Shown here: one piece after another, positions 19,150 through 26,950 of the stretch
How the letters are laid out: the number at the start of each line of letters is the position of its first letter
How positions within the stretch are numbered: position 1 is the stretch's first letter
Assembly (NCBI RefSeq): GCF_039531165.1
Contig: NZ_BAAAPN010000044.1
Coordinates: 18,531 to 82,530 of the forward strand
DNA length: 64,000 nt
DNA from: Nostocoides_A vanveenii
GTDB taxonomy: Bacteria > Actinomycetota > Actinomycetes > Actinomycetales > Dermatophilaceae
Reading direction: 5' to 3'
Notes under the pieces: generated by a model
The model's input: the letters and a program-made list of their open reading frames with translations, nothing else
Databases searched by the model: none
Told to the model about the DNA's origin: nothing
Translations under genes and position numbers: made by a program

Positions 19150-19795
19150 ATGGTGGGGCCGAACGGGCATGAACCGGTTGTGACCCAACACCACCCACGA
19201 GATCGACCCGCCACGGCGATCGAGGAGGCGGCGTACGCCGACCTCACCGACGCCGATCTCATCGCTCGCGCCCGCACCGACCCGCACGCCTTTCGCGCGC
19301 TCCACGACCGGTATGCCGAGCCCACCCACCGCTTCGCTGCTCGCCGCTGCGGCGACCACGAAACAGCACTGGACGTCACGGCCGAGACCTTCTGCCGGGC
19401 CTGGCGTTCACGGCATACGTTCGCCGACCGGCGGGCGGGGAGCGCGGCTCCATGGCTGTTCGGCATTGCCCGGCACGTCTTCACCTGAGCCGCGCGGGAG
19501 CGGCGGCTGCAGCTCGACGCCATGGCTGCCCTTGGGGTGGACCGCCGGTCCGCGACGCCCGCTCAGAGCCCGGAAGCGCGGTTCACGGAGTCCGGTCCCG
19601 ACGCCGACCTTGCCGAAGCGTTCGAATCGCTCCCACCAGGCCAACGTCGAGCCGTCGAACTGCGCGTCATTCACGACGCGTCCTAGGCCGACCTCGCCCG
19701 CACCCTCGACACCTCCGAGACCGCCGCCCGCATCCGCGTTCACCGGCCTTGCCACCCTTCGATCCGCCCTCACCGAAACCCAGGAGACGCCATGA
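19150..19795 (+). pseudogene. decayed ECF RNA polymerase sigma factor
   Basis: Region 2 is intact (FRALHDRYAEPTHRFAARRCGDHETALDVTAETFCRAW). The frame then meets TGA at 19486-19488 after FGIARHVFT. It resumes as AARERRLQLDAMA and continues through region 4 (LPPGQRRAVELRVIHDAS) to a second stop, TAG at 19684-19686. After ADLARTLDTSETAARIRVHR it shifts frame near 19742-19750 and ends LATLRSALTETQETP. Two nonsense codons plus a frameshift make a functional product unlikely. The original stop overlaps the next gene's ATG (ATGA). The start is uncertain: ATG 19150 or GTG 19180. Confidence 0.85.
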
Positions 19796-20340
19796 CTGAA
19801 TACTCGCCCTCTGTCACCCTTCCGGCCGACCTCTCGGCTCTCGGGGATGGTCTCGAGCAGGCTTTCACCCGCGACCTGGCGCCGGCGAACCCACGGCAGA
19901 CTTGGCGACGCAAGGTCCTCGTCATCCCCGCCGCGCTGGCGCTGAGCACCATCGGCGTGGGTGTCGCCGCTGGGGCCGGCCTGTTCACCGGCGATCAGGT
20001 CGCGGCGGGCATGACCCGCAATCTGCTCTTCGGCGATGTGACGGCGACGTGCACGACGACCGACAGGGTCAGCTTCGATTGCCGCACGACGACCCAACCA
20101 CCGGGCGAACCGGCCCCGGCTCCCGTTTCGGGGAAGGAGCCCGCCACTACTCAGAACGATTTCACGGGATCGGTCTATCCCTTCGTCGTCGGCGATCACG
20201 TGGCCGGCGGGTGCCGCGGCGAGAACAGCGTGGGCACGCACTGGACCTGTTACCCCGGCCAGGCTGCCGTCGATCGGCAGATCATTAGCCCGGACTTCCT
20301 CGGCGACTATGTCGCCCCCGGTGTCCGCTCCCGCGGCTGA
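19792..20340 (+). CDS. membrane protein coupled to the decayed ECF sigma factor
   Basis: A 182-residue protein with a short cytoplasmic N-terminus (about 45 residues) and one transmembrane segment (VLVIPAALALSTIGVGVAAGAGLF). The extracytoplasmic domain has five cysteines (CTTTD..FDC, GGC, WTC). The ATG overlaps the sigma-factor stop, so it was probably the cognate regulator or partner. It keeps an intact frame although the sigma gene is broken. No domain family is recognised, and a classical zinc anti-sigma motif is absent. Confidence 0.7.
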   Translation: MTEYSPSVTLPADLSALGDGLEQAFTRDLAPANPRQTWRRKVLVIPAALALSTIGVGVAAGAGLFTGDQVAAGMTRNLLFGDVTATCTTTDRVSFDCRTTTQPPGEPAPAPVSGKEPATTQNDFTGSVYPFVVGDHVAGGCRGENSVGTHWTCYPGQAAVDRQIISPDFLGDYVAPGVRSRG

Positions 20341-20352
20341 CGAGCAGAGCCC

Positions 20353-21555
20353 CTAGCCCGTATGCCGTTCGCGCGCCGCGGTGAATGCGCTCACCGCGGC
20401 GCGCACATCTTCGGGGCTGTGCGCGGCGGACAGTTGAACCCGGATGCGTGCCGCACCCCTGGGCACCACCGGATAGGAGAAGGCGATGACATAGACCCCG
20501 TGGCTGAGCATGTCGTCGGCGATCTCGGCGGCGAGCCTGGCCCCGTCCTCGCCCCGGAACATCACCGGCACGATCGGGTGCTCGCCCGGCAGAAGCTCGA
20601 AACCCGCCTCATCCATCAGGGCGCGGAATAAAACAGCATTGTCCTGCAAACGCTTTCGCGCATCAGCGGCCGACGTGGCCAGCCTCAGAGCGGCCACTGA
20701 GCCGGCGGCGACCGAGGGAGCAACGGCATTCGAGAAGAGGTAGGGCCGCGAGCGCTGGCGTAGCAGATCGACCACTTCTTGGTGGCTGCTGATGTAACCG
20801 CCGGAGGCGCCGCCCAGGGCCTTGCCGAGTGTCCCGCTGAGGATGTCGACCCGATCGCGGACGCCGAACAGCTCCGGCGTCCCGGCGCCGGTCGCTCCGA
20901 TGAAGCCGACCGCGTGCGAGTCGTCGACCATCACCATCGCGCCGAACTCCTCCGCCAGGTCGCAGATCTCGCCCAGCGGCGCGAAGGATCCATCCATGGA
21001 GAAGACGCCATCGGTGACGACGACGATGCGCTCCGCCCCACCATCCCGGGCCGCCACGAGTTGCCCCCGCAGGTCGGACATATCGGCATTGCGGTAGCGA
21101 TAGCGCGCGGCCTTGCACAGCCGGATGCCATCGATGAGCGAGGCATGGTTCAACTCATCGGAGATGATGGCGTCGCCCTCGCCGAAGAGCACCTCGAAGA
21201 CGCCGCCGTTGGCGTCGAAGCAGGAGGAGTAGAGGATGGTGTCGTCGGTGCCGAGGAAAGCCGACAGCGCGGCTTCCACGTCCTTGTGCAGGGTCTGGGT
21301 GCCGCAGATGAAGCGAACGCTCGCCATCCCGAACCCCCACTCGTCCAAGGCATTTCGCGCCGCAGCGATGATGTCGGGGTGGTCCGCGAGGCCGAGATAG
21401 TTGTTGGCGCAGAAGTTCAGCGCATCCCCGGTCGGCGTCGCGATGTGCGCCGACTGGGGTGTGGTCAGCTGGCGCTCGGGTTTGTAGAGCCCGGCCGACC
21501 GGATCTGCTGCAATGTCTCGGCCAGTTCCTCGCGGATGGTTCCGTACACCGTCAT
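20353..21555 (-). CDS. kbl: glycine C-acetyltransferase (2-amino-3-ketobutyrate CoA ligase)
   Basis: PLP enzyme that cleaves 2-amino-3-oxobutyrate with CoA to glycine and acetyl-CoA, the second step of threonine breakdown. Family features are FCANNYLGLADHP, the FGMASVRFICGTQ substrate segment and the PLP lysine in SGTLGKALGGASGGY. ATG 21555 overlaps the tdh stop (ATGA). However, GGGAGG sits only 1 nt before that ATG and 7-8 nt before an in-frame GTG at 21549, which may be the real start and would give 398 residues. Confidence 0.95.
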   Translation of the reverse strand: MTVYGTIREELAETLQQIRSAGLYKPERQLTTPQSAHIATPTGDALNFCANNYLGLADHPDIIAAARNALDEWGFGMASVRFICGTQTLHKDVEAALSAFLGTDDTILYSSCFDANGGVFEVLFGEGDAIISDELNHASLIDGIRLCKAARYRYRNADMSDLRGQLVAARDGGAERIVVVTDGVFSMDGSFAPLGEICDLAEEFGAMVMVDDSHAVGFIGATGAGTPELFGVRDRVDILSGTLGKALGGASGGYISSHQEVVDLLRQRSRPYLFSNAVAPSVAAGSVAALRLATSAADARKRLQDNAVLFRALMDEAGFELLPGEHPIVPVMFRGEDGARLAAEIADDMLSHGVYVIAFSYPVVPRGAARIRVQLSAAHSPEDVRAAVSAFTAARERHTG

Positions 21556-22598
21556 ACCTCCCAGTTCATGACGACCTTGCCGCACTGCCCGGAGCGGGCG
21601 ATGGCGAAGGCGTCGGCCCAGTCCACCGCGGGGACGCGATGGGTGATCACCGAACGCACTGCCTCGGTGAGCACGGTGGACGTCTGCAACATTGCGCCCA
21701 TGTGATACCAGGTGTCGAACATCTCGCGCCCGTAGATGCCCTTGATCGTCAGCATGTGCGTGATGACCTTGCCCCAGTCGACCGGATAGGGGCTCTTCGG
21801 CAGGCCGAGCATCGCGACTCGTCCACCGTGGTTCATATTGTCGATGAGTTCGGCGACCGCGCTCGGCGCACCGGACATCTCCAGGGCGATGTCGAAGCCC
21901 TCGCGCATGCCGAGGTCGTGTTGCGCCTGCCGGATCCGCTGACGACCGGTGTTGACGACCAGGTCGGCACCGGCTTGCGCAGCCAACTCCAGGCGCACAT
22001 CGGACAGATCCGTCACGACGATATGCCGGGCCGCCGCGTGCCGCGCGATCGCCGTTGCCATCACGCCGATCGGCCCGGCGCCGGTGACGAGCACATCCTC
22101 ACCGACCATCGGCCACTGCAGGGCCGTATGTGTCGCATTGCCCAACGGGTCGAAGACGGCGCCGAGATCCGGGTCGACCGTGTCCGGCTGCACATAGGCG
22201 TTGGTCGCCGGGATGACGACATAGTCGGCGAAGGCTCCGTCCCGGTTGACGCCGATGCCGATCGTGTTGATGCACAAGTGTTTTCGGCCAGCTCGACAGT
22301 TCCGGCAGTGCCCGCAGACGATATGGCCCTCGCCGGAGATGCGGTCGCCGACGGCCAGCGTCCCGGCGGGCACGTCCTCGCCGACCTCGACGATCTCGCC
22401 GTAGAACTCGTGCCCGATGATCTGCGGGGCGTGCACCGTGGCCGCGGCCCAATCGTCCCAGTCGTGGATATGCAGGTCGGTCCCGCACAGGCCGGCGCGC
22501 AAGACCCGGATCTTGACGTCAGCCGGGCCGCACCGCGGCTCCGGGACGTCGATGAGTTCGAGGCCGGGCTGGGCCGCGGTCTTGACCAGCGCGCGCAT
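21552..22598 (-). CDS. tdh: L-threonine 3-dehydrogenase
   Basis: Zinc-dependent medium-chain dehydrogenase that oxidises L-threonine to 2-amino-3-oxobutyrate with NAD; 348 residues. The catalytic zinc region is LCGTDLHIHDWDDWA ... GHEFYGEIVEVG. The structural zinc loop is CGHCRNCRAGRKHLC. The Rossmann fold reads VTGAGPIGVMATAIA. AGGAGGAGG precedes the ATG. It forms an operon with kbl through a 4-bp overlap. Confidence 0.96.
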   Translation of the reverse strand: MRALVKTAAQPGLELIDVPEPRCGPADVKIRVLRAGLCGTDLHIHDWDDWAAATVHAPQIIGHEFYGEIVEVGEDVPAGTLAVGDRISGEGHIVCGHCRNCRAGRKHLCINTIGIGVNRDGAFADYVVIPATNAYVQPDTVDPDLGAVFDPLGNATHTALQWPMVGEDVLVTGAGPIGVMATAIARHAAARHIVVTDLSDVRLELAAQAGADLVVNTGRQRIRQAQHDLGMREGFDIALEMSGAPSAVAELIDNMNHGGRVAMLGLPKSPYPVDWGKVITHMLTIKGIYGREMFDTWYHMGAMLQTSTVLTEAVRSVITHRVPAVDWADAFAIARSGQCGKVVMNWEV

Positions 22599-22692
22599 AC
22601 CTCCTCCTAGGCCGCCCGCCGGGGACGGCCGGCGGGGATGCGCCGCCGAATGACGGGGCGAGATCAGCGTATGCCGTGGCCCCCTCCCGCGG

Positions 22693-23574
22693 TCAGGAGC
22701 CGGGCGCGGTCAAGCGCTCGCACAACTCCCACAGGTGGCGGGCGACCGCCCGATCGTGCGACGCGCCGCTGGAGCCGACGGGGCGCGGGTGACCGCCCAT
22801 CTCCCCGATGCCGTCGGGCCCGATATAGCTGCCGCCCGGCAGGTCGGGGACGGTCGCTGCATAGAGGGTGGGCAGGGCGCCCATCGCTGCGGGCTGGGCG
22901 ACGAAAGGCAGCCGGTTGGCCAGCCCCATCAGGGTGGACTGGAGCGAACCGCCCTTCGACTGCAGATTGGTCGCGGAGTATCCCGGATGCGCCGCCATCG
23001 ACCGGATGGGGGAGCGGTCGGCCGTGAGACGACGCTGCAACTCATACGCGAGCATCAGGTCGGCAAGCTTGCTCTGGGCGTAGGCGAGCCACGGGTTGTA
23101 GCGGCGGTTGGCGAAGTCGGGGTCGCTCACGTCGACCTTGCCGGCGCGATGCACCTGCGAGGACAAGGTGACGACCCGGTCGGTGACCTGGGGCAGCAAC
23201 AGCGCGGTGAGGAGGAAGTGGCCCAGGACATTCGTGGCGAACTGGAGTTCGTGCCCCTGCGGCGAGAGCGACTTGGGGATTGCCATGATCCCGGCGTTGT
23301 TGATCAGGACATCGATCTTCCGGTCACCGAAGTCGGCGGCGAAAGCCCGGACCGAGTCGAGGTCGGACAGATCGAGTTGGCGCGCCTCATGGCTGCCGGC
23401 GATGTCCGCTCGGGCAGCGTCCGCCTTCGCCATATTGCGACAGGCGAAGACCACATGAGCGCCAATGGCGCACAAGGATTTTGCCGCCTCCAGTCCGATG
23501 CCGGAGTTGGCTCCCGTGATGACGAAGAGACGCCCGGACTGGTCGGGAATGTCACTGGCGGTCCACTTGGCCAT
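22693..23574 (-). CDS. short-chain dehydrogenase/reductase
   Basis: A 293-residue NAD(P)-dependent SDR. The cofactor motif is TGANSGIG at the N-terminus, with DVLINNAGIM, and the catalytic Tyr-Lys is in YAQSKLADLM. It resembles the retinol dehydrogenase/protochlorophyllide-reductase-like SDR group often annotated as oxidoreductases; the substrate is unknown. The ATG at 23574 has GGAG about 10 nt upstream. Longer upstream reading lacks homology to the family. It is divergent from the VOC gene across 99 bp. Confidence 0.9.
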   Translation of the reverse strand: MAKWTASDIPDQSGRLFVITGANSGIGLEAAKSLCAIGAHVVFACRNMAKADAARADIAGSHEARQLDLSDLDSVRAFAADFGDRKIDVLINNAGIMAIPKSLSPQGHELQFATNVLGHFLLTALLLPQVTDRVVTLSSQVHRAGKVDVSDPDFANRRYNPWLAYAQSKLADLMLAYELQRRLTADRSPIRSMAAHPGYSATNLQSKGGSLQSTLMGLANRLPFVAQPAAMGALPTLYAATVPDLPGGSYIGPDGIGEMGGHPRPVGSSGASHDRAVARHLWELCERLTAPGS

Positions 23575-23673
23575 GGGTTCGGTGCTCCTCGTGATGGATT
23601 GCCCGTGTGCCGTGCCCACCCTATGCCGCCCCGCGGGCGTGCCGTTGTCGGTGGCAAGTGCCAGGATCGGAGC

Positions 23674-24051
23674 ATGATCGATCACTTCGGCATCAACTGT
23701 TCCGACTTCGAGGCGAGCACGGCCTTCTATGACGCGGTGCTGGGGGTGCTCGGGCATACGCGGGTGATGGACTTCGGGGTGGCCATCGGCTACGGGTCGG
23801 ACAGTGACCCGCAGTTCTGGATCAGCCGCTGGCCGGGGGCCGAGCCCAACCGGGAGATGCACGTCGCGTTCGCGGCGCCCGACGAAGGCATGGTTAAGGC
23901 GTTCTACGACAAGGCGATCGAGATGGGGGCCGAGAGCCTGCACGCACCGCGCCTGTGGCCGGAATACCACCCGGGCTACTACGGCGCTTTTGTGCGCGAC
24001 CCTGACGGCAACAACATTGAGGCCGTCTGCCACTCGGCTCCGCCCGCCTGA
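23674..24051 (+). CDS. VOC-family (glyoxalase-like) protein
   Basis: A 125-residue single vicinal-oxygen-chelate domain. It begins MIDHFGINCSDFEASTAFYD and ends GAFVRDPDGNNIEAVCH, the usual metal-ligand positions for this fold. It could be a glyoxalase, dioxygenase or resistance-type protein; nothing in the context decides this. The start at 23674 follows AGGATCGGAG and matches family N-termini. Confidence 0.88.
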   Translation: MIDHFGINCSDFEASTAFYDAVLGVLGHTRVMDFGVAIGYGSDSDPQFWISRWPGAEPNREMHVAFAAPDEGMVKAFYDKAIEMGAESLHAPRLWPEYHPGYYGAFVRDPDGNNIEAVCHSAPPA

Positions 24052-24164
24052 TCCTCGACCGCACGCCCCAGGCATAGGGCGGACTGTGCCGCGGGATCTT
24101 GGGTTCCGGGGACGCGGGTCGTGGCGCTCGGGTGCGTCATCCCGGGCGATCCGCAGCGGGCGCG

Positions 24165-25073
24165 TCAGGCGGACGCTGCGGCCGGAGCGGCCTGGCCCGC
24201 CCGGGCGGCATTCGCGGTGATGGCATCGACGATCTCGGGGATCCGGCCGCGCGGCAGGTCGTGCGCCATGTCCGGGAACATCAGCAGGCGCGAGCCCGGC
24301 ACCGCCTTGGCCGTGGCCATGCCGCCGCTCGGCGTGACGAGGCGGTCGAGGAGGCCGTGGATGACCAGGGTGGGTGCGGTGACCTTGCGCAGCGCCGGGG
24401 TTCTGTCGGGGCTGGCGTTGATCGCCAGCAACTGGCGCACCCGGCCGATCGGGTCCGGGTCGCGCTCGACGGCGGCGCGCACGAGGCTGCGGATCTCCTG
24501 CTCGTCGAACTGGGGCCCGGAGATCTGCCGCCAGGCCAGCACCCCCATGTCGACGGCCTGGTCGAGGGTCTCCGCTGGCGGCGCCATCATCGAACGCCGC
24601 AGCGCAGGCAGGAAGGTCGTCGCCGGCCGTCCCTGGCGCCGGTTGCCGGTGTTGGACATGATCGACGTGAGCGAGCGCACTTTCTCGGGATGCCGGATCG
24701 TCAGTTCCTGGGCGATCATCCCGCCCATCGAGACGCCGACGACGTGTGCCGAGTCGATGCCGAGCGCATCCAGCAGGCCGGCCGCGTCGTCCGCCATATC
24801 CGAGAGGAGATAGTCAGACTTGGCGAAGCGGGCGCTCGCGGCCGCCGCGAGCACGTCCTTGCGTCGGGGGCGCGGGGCGTCGGTCTTGGTGGACAGGCCG
24901 ATGTCGCGGTTATCGAAGCGGATCACGCGGAAGCCCTTGGCCTGCAAGGCATCCAGCATGGGCGGCGGCCACGCGATCATCTGGGTGGCGAGCCCCATGA
25001 TCAGCAGCATCGGCTCACCCGACCCCTGCTCGTCGTAGTGAAGCTGGATCCCGTTGACCTGCACCTCTGGCAT
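24165..25073 (-). CDS. alpha/beta-fold hydrolase
   Basis: A 302-residue hydrolase with the oxyanion region LLIMGLATQMIAW and the nucleophile elbow GVSMGG (Ser). The acid is probably in VIHGLLDRLVTP and the catalytic His in PDMAHDLPR. The FDNRDIGLSTKTD segment is typical of esterases annotated as RdmC-like or as generic alpha/beta hydrolases. The C-terminus is Ala-rich. It is monocistronic and its substrate is unknown. Confidence 0.9.
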   Translation of the reverse strand: MPEVQVNGIQLHYDEQGSGEPMLLIMGLATQMIAWPPPMLDALQAKGFRVIRFDNRDIGLSTKTDAPRPRRKDVLAAAASARFAKSDYLLSDMADDAAGLLDALGIDSAHVVGVSMGGMIAQELTIRHPEKVRSLTSIMSNTGNRRQGRPATTFLPALRRSMMAPPAETLDQAVDMGVLAWRQISGPQFDEQEIRSLVRAAVERDPDPIGRVRQLLAINASPDRTPALRKVTAPTLVIHGLLDRLVTPSGGMATAKAVPGSRLLMFPDMAHDLPRGRIPEIVDAITANAARAGQAAPAAASA

Positions 25074-25157
25074 GCGGGGTAGTCAATCACCTGCACCTTC
25101 AGGGGCGATGCAGGGTCGAGGTGGTGATGCCGGTCACAAGGCCCCGTCCGCCGTGAC

Positions 25158-25166
25158 TTATCCACA
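25158..25166 (+). promoter_or_regulatory. perfect DnaA-box sequence in intergenic DNA
   Basis: TTATCCACA lies in the 185-bp spacer between the hydrolase gene and the DUF6318 lipoprotein gene. A single box does not define an origin; it is noted because two further perfect boxes occur in other spacers of the window. Confidence 0.3.
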
Positions 25167-25258
25167 GGGGGGCGCTCTCCGGTGGCGAGATCGAACGACA
25201 TGGCTCAGGGTTGGGAAGAACGGGCCGGGATCCGGCCAGAAGGGGAGGAGATTTCCGT

Positions 25259-25879
25259 ATGCCGCGTGCTCACCGCCCGCGCCGGCTCGCCGTGGCTGCC
25301 ACGGCCCTCGCCGGGGCCTTGGCCTTCTCCGCCTGTGAGGGCGGCGGCGACATGACGCTCTCGGCGCCCCCGACGTCGCCCACAACCACCGCGCCCCCGA
25401 GTCCGACCACAAGCTCGGCCCCCCTGACGACCGTGACATCTTCCTCGCCGGGGTACGTTCCGGTGAAGCCGGCGTATCCGTCTGATGCGAAGGAGCAGAC
25501 GCGCGCGGGAGCCGAGGCCTTCATCCGGTACTACTTCGCCGCCCTGAATTACTCCTGGATGAAACCAGACGCACTCATCCTGATCGACCTCGGCGACGAA
25601 ACCTGCAACAGCTGCAAGAGCTTATCTGCAACAGCCCAAGAACTTGTTGCCAAAAATGAAAAATACACTTCCCTGCCGGCCCGCGTGACGGGCATCGAGT
25701 ACGCCCTTGGGGATGATGTGAACATGCGCTTCGTGGTTGACATTCACCAGTTCAAATCGGAGCGAGTCTCGTCCGCCGGCGACGTCGTTGGGGTAGACCG
25801 CGAAAAGACGTTGAAGCGAATAGTCGGTGTTAAGTGGGGGGTGGATCGGTGGCGCATAAATCTCATCGGCGCAGGCTAG
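25259..25879 (+). CDS. DUF6318-like lipoprotein
   Basis: A 206-residue predicted lipoprotein. A basic start (MPRAHRPRRLAVAATALAG) leads to ALAFSAC, a lipobox whose Cys would be lipidated. A Ser/Thr/Pro-rich spacer follows, then a compact domain (AFIRYYFAALNYSWMKPDA ... CNSCKSL). The ATG at 25259 follows GGAGGAGATTTCCGT and is preferred over a longer upstream frame that would bury the signal peptide. From about nt 25560 base composition falls well below the surroundings. It overlaps the next gene. Confidence 0.8.
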   Translation: MPRAHRPRRLAVAATALAGALAFSACEGGGDMTLSAPPTSPTTTAPPSPTTSSAPLTTVTSSSPGYVPVKPAYPSDAKEQTRAGAEAFIRYYFAALNYSWMKPDALILIDLGDETCNSCKSLSATAQELVAKNEKYTSLPARVTGIEYALGDDVNMRFVVDIHQFKSERVSSAGDVVGVDREKTLKRIVGVKWGVDRWRINLIGAG

Positions 25880-26706
25880 TACCTTCGGTACTGTTGGCTT
25901 CCTTGCTGGCTTTGTCCGGCTCTGCCTTTGCAGACGTCGATGGTGGCACGGACGAGGATGGAACGTTCCTATTTGCCAAGAACATGTTGGATCTTCCTGC
26001 CCACGTGGGCGGCACCTGGGGTGCAGCTTACGAATACGGAATAGCCCCATATTGCGTGGGTGACATTCCCGAAGGCCCCGGCGGTTTCGAGTGCCACGCC
26101 ATGACCGAAGTGTGCGAAGAGCGGCCCGGGGATGGTCCGGCTACGCACATTTATCGTCGGATACGAGGAAGTGATTTGGCGTGGACTCGGATGGGTTGGA
26201 CGTGCTATCCAAAGCTCCTTCCTGGGCTTGTCGACTACGCGAAATTGGCGGAAGCTTTTCGCGAGACGCCGTTCGCACTACCAGCGCTCAACATCCAGCC
26301 GGAGGGCGACCTCACCCTCGTGCGGCTCCCGACCTATTTCGAGGTCAAGTGGCCCACCAAGGGGTTCGAGCCCAACGAAATCGACACCCTGGATCCCGCC
26401 AAGTGGTTCGGAATGCACATTCAGGTCCAGCCAGTTCTGAAGAGCGTCACCTATTCCCTCGGTGACGGCCGCGTCCTCGGGCCGACGGCCAGCCTGGGCG
26501 GCCCCTACCCGAGCGGCGACATCGTCGCGGCATACGAGGGTGCCGGAGTCGTCGAGACGCGGGCGGACGTCATCTACAAGGGCTATGTCGCCATTGACGA
26601 CTCGGAGTGGATCGAGATCCCTGGCGAGGTTGCCCTGTCCGGCACGCCGACCAATCTGACGATCAAAACGGCGACCAACCGCCTGTATCTGAGTTATGGC
26701 GGCTGA
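25834..26706 (+). CDS. secreted protein of unknown function
   Basis: A 290-residue protein with a signal peptide (HRRRLVPSVLLASLLALSGSAFA, cleavage near ADVDGG) and no further transmembrane segment. Two likely disulphides are CVGDIPEGPGGFEC and CEERP...WTC. It resembles extracellular proteins encoded after DUF6318-type lipoproteins in related actinobacteria, but no catalytic motif is seen. The start is GTG 25834 or GTG 25849, both inside the end of the preceding gene. The 5' half is AT-richer than neighbouring genes, which suggests acquisition by transfer. Confidence 0.7.
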   Translation: MGGGSVAHKSHRRRLVPSVLLASLLALSGSAFADVDGGTDEDGTFLFAKNMLDLPAHVGGTWGAAYEYGIAPYCVGDIPEGPGGFECHAMTEVCEERPGDGPATHIYRRIRGSDLAWTRMGWTCYPKLLPGLVDYAKLAEAFRETPFALPALNIQPEGDLTLVRLPTYFEVKWPTKGFEPNEIDTLDPAKWFGMHIQVQPVLKSVTYSLGDGRVLGPTASLGGPYPSGDIVAAYEGAGVVETRADVIYKGYVAIDDSEWIEIPGEVALSGTPTNLTIKTATNRLYLSYGG

Positions 26707-26950
26707 GATAGCTGCTGTGCGGCGTCCGCCTCCTATGTTTCCCGGTCACGTCAGCGTCTTGAGGCGTGCCGGCTCGCCGCGGGTCATGCGCTCAAGGCAT
26801 CCAGATCCTTCGTAGCCCCACCTGACTCGTGCCATCGGGTTACGTCTTTGAGGGGGTGTTTCGAGGGCGCGGTGGCCCAGGCCGGCGCAGGCTGTGGACA
26901 ACTCACCCAACCGCGCGGCTGCCCGGCACCCAGCCGCCTATCCTCGACAC
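26707..26950. promoter_or_regulatory. dinG upstream region: DnaA box and leaderless promoter
   Basis: Most of this 244-bp spacer shows nothing recognisable. It holds one perfect DnaA box in reverse orientation (TGTGGACAA, 26893-26901). A -10-like TATCCT (26939-26944) ends 6 nt before the dinG ATG, and there is no ribosome-binding site, so the dinG mRNA is probably leaderless. Confidence 0.45.

Noticed and set aside
25158..26901. Replication origin suggested by DnaA boxes
   Set aside because: The boxes are isolated single copies in separate spacers, without dnaA, dnaN or an AT-rich unwinding region.
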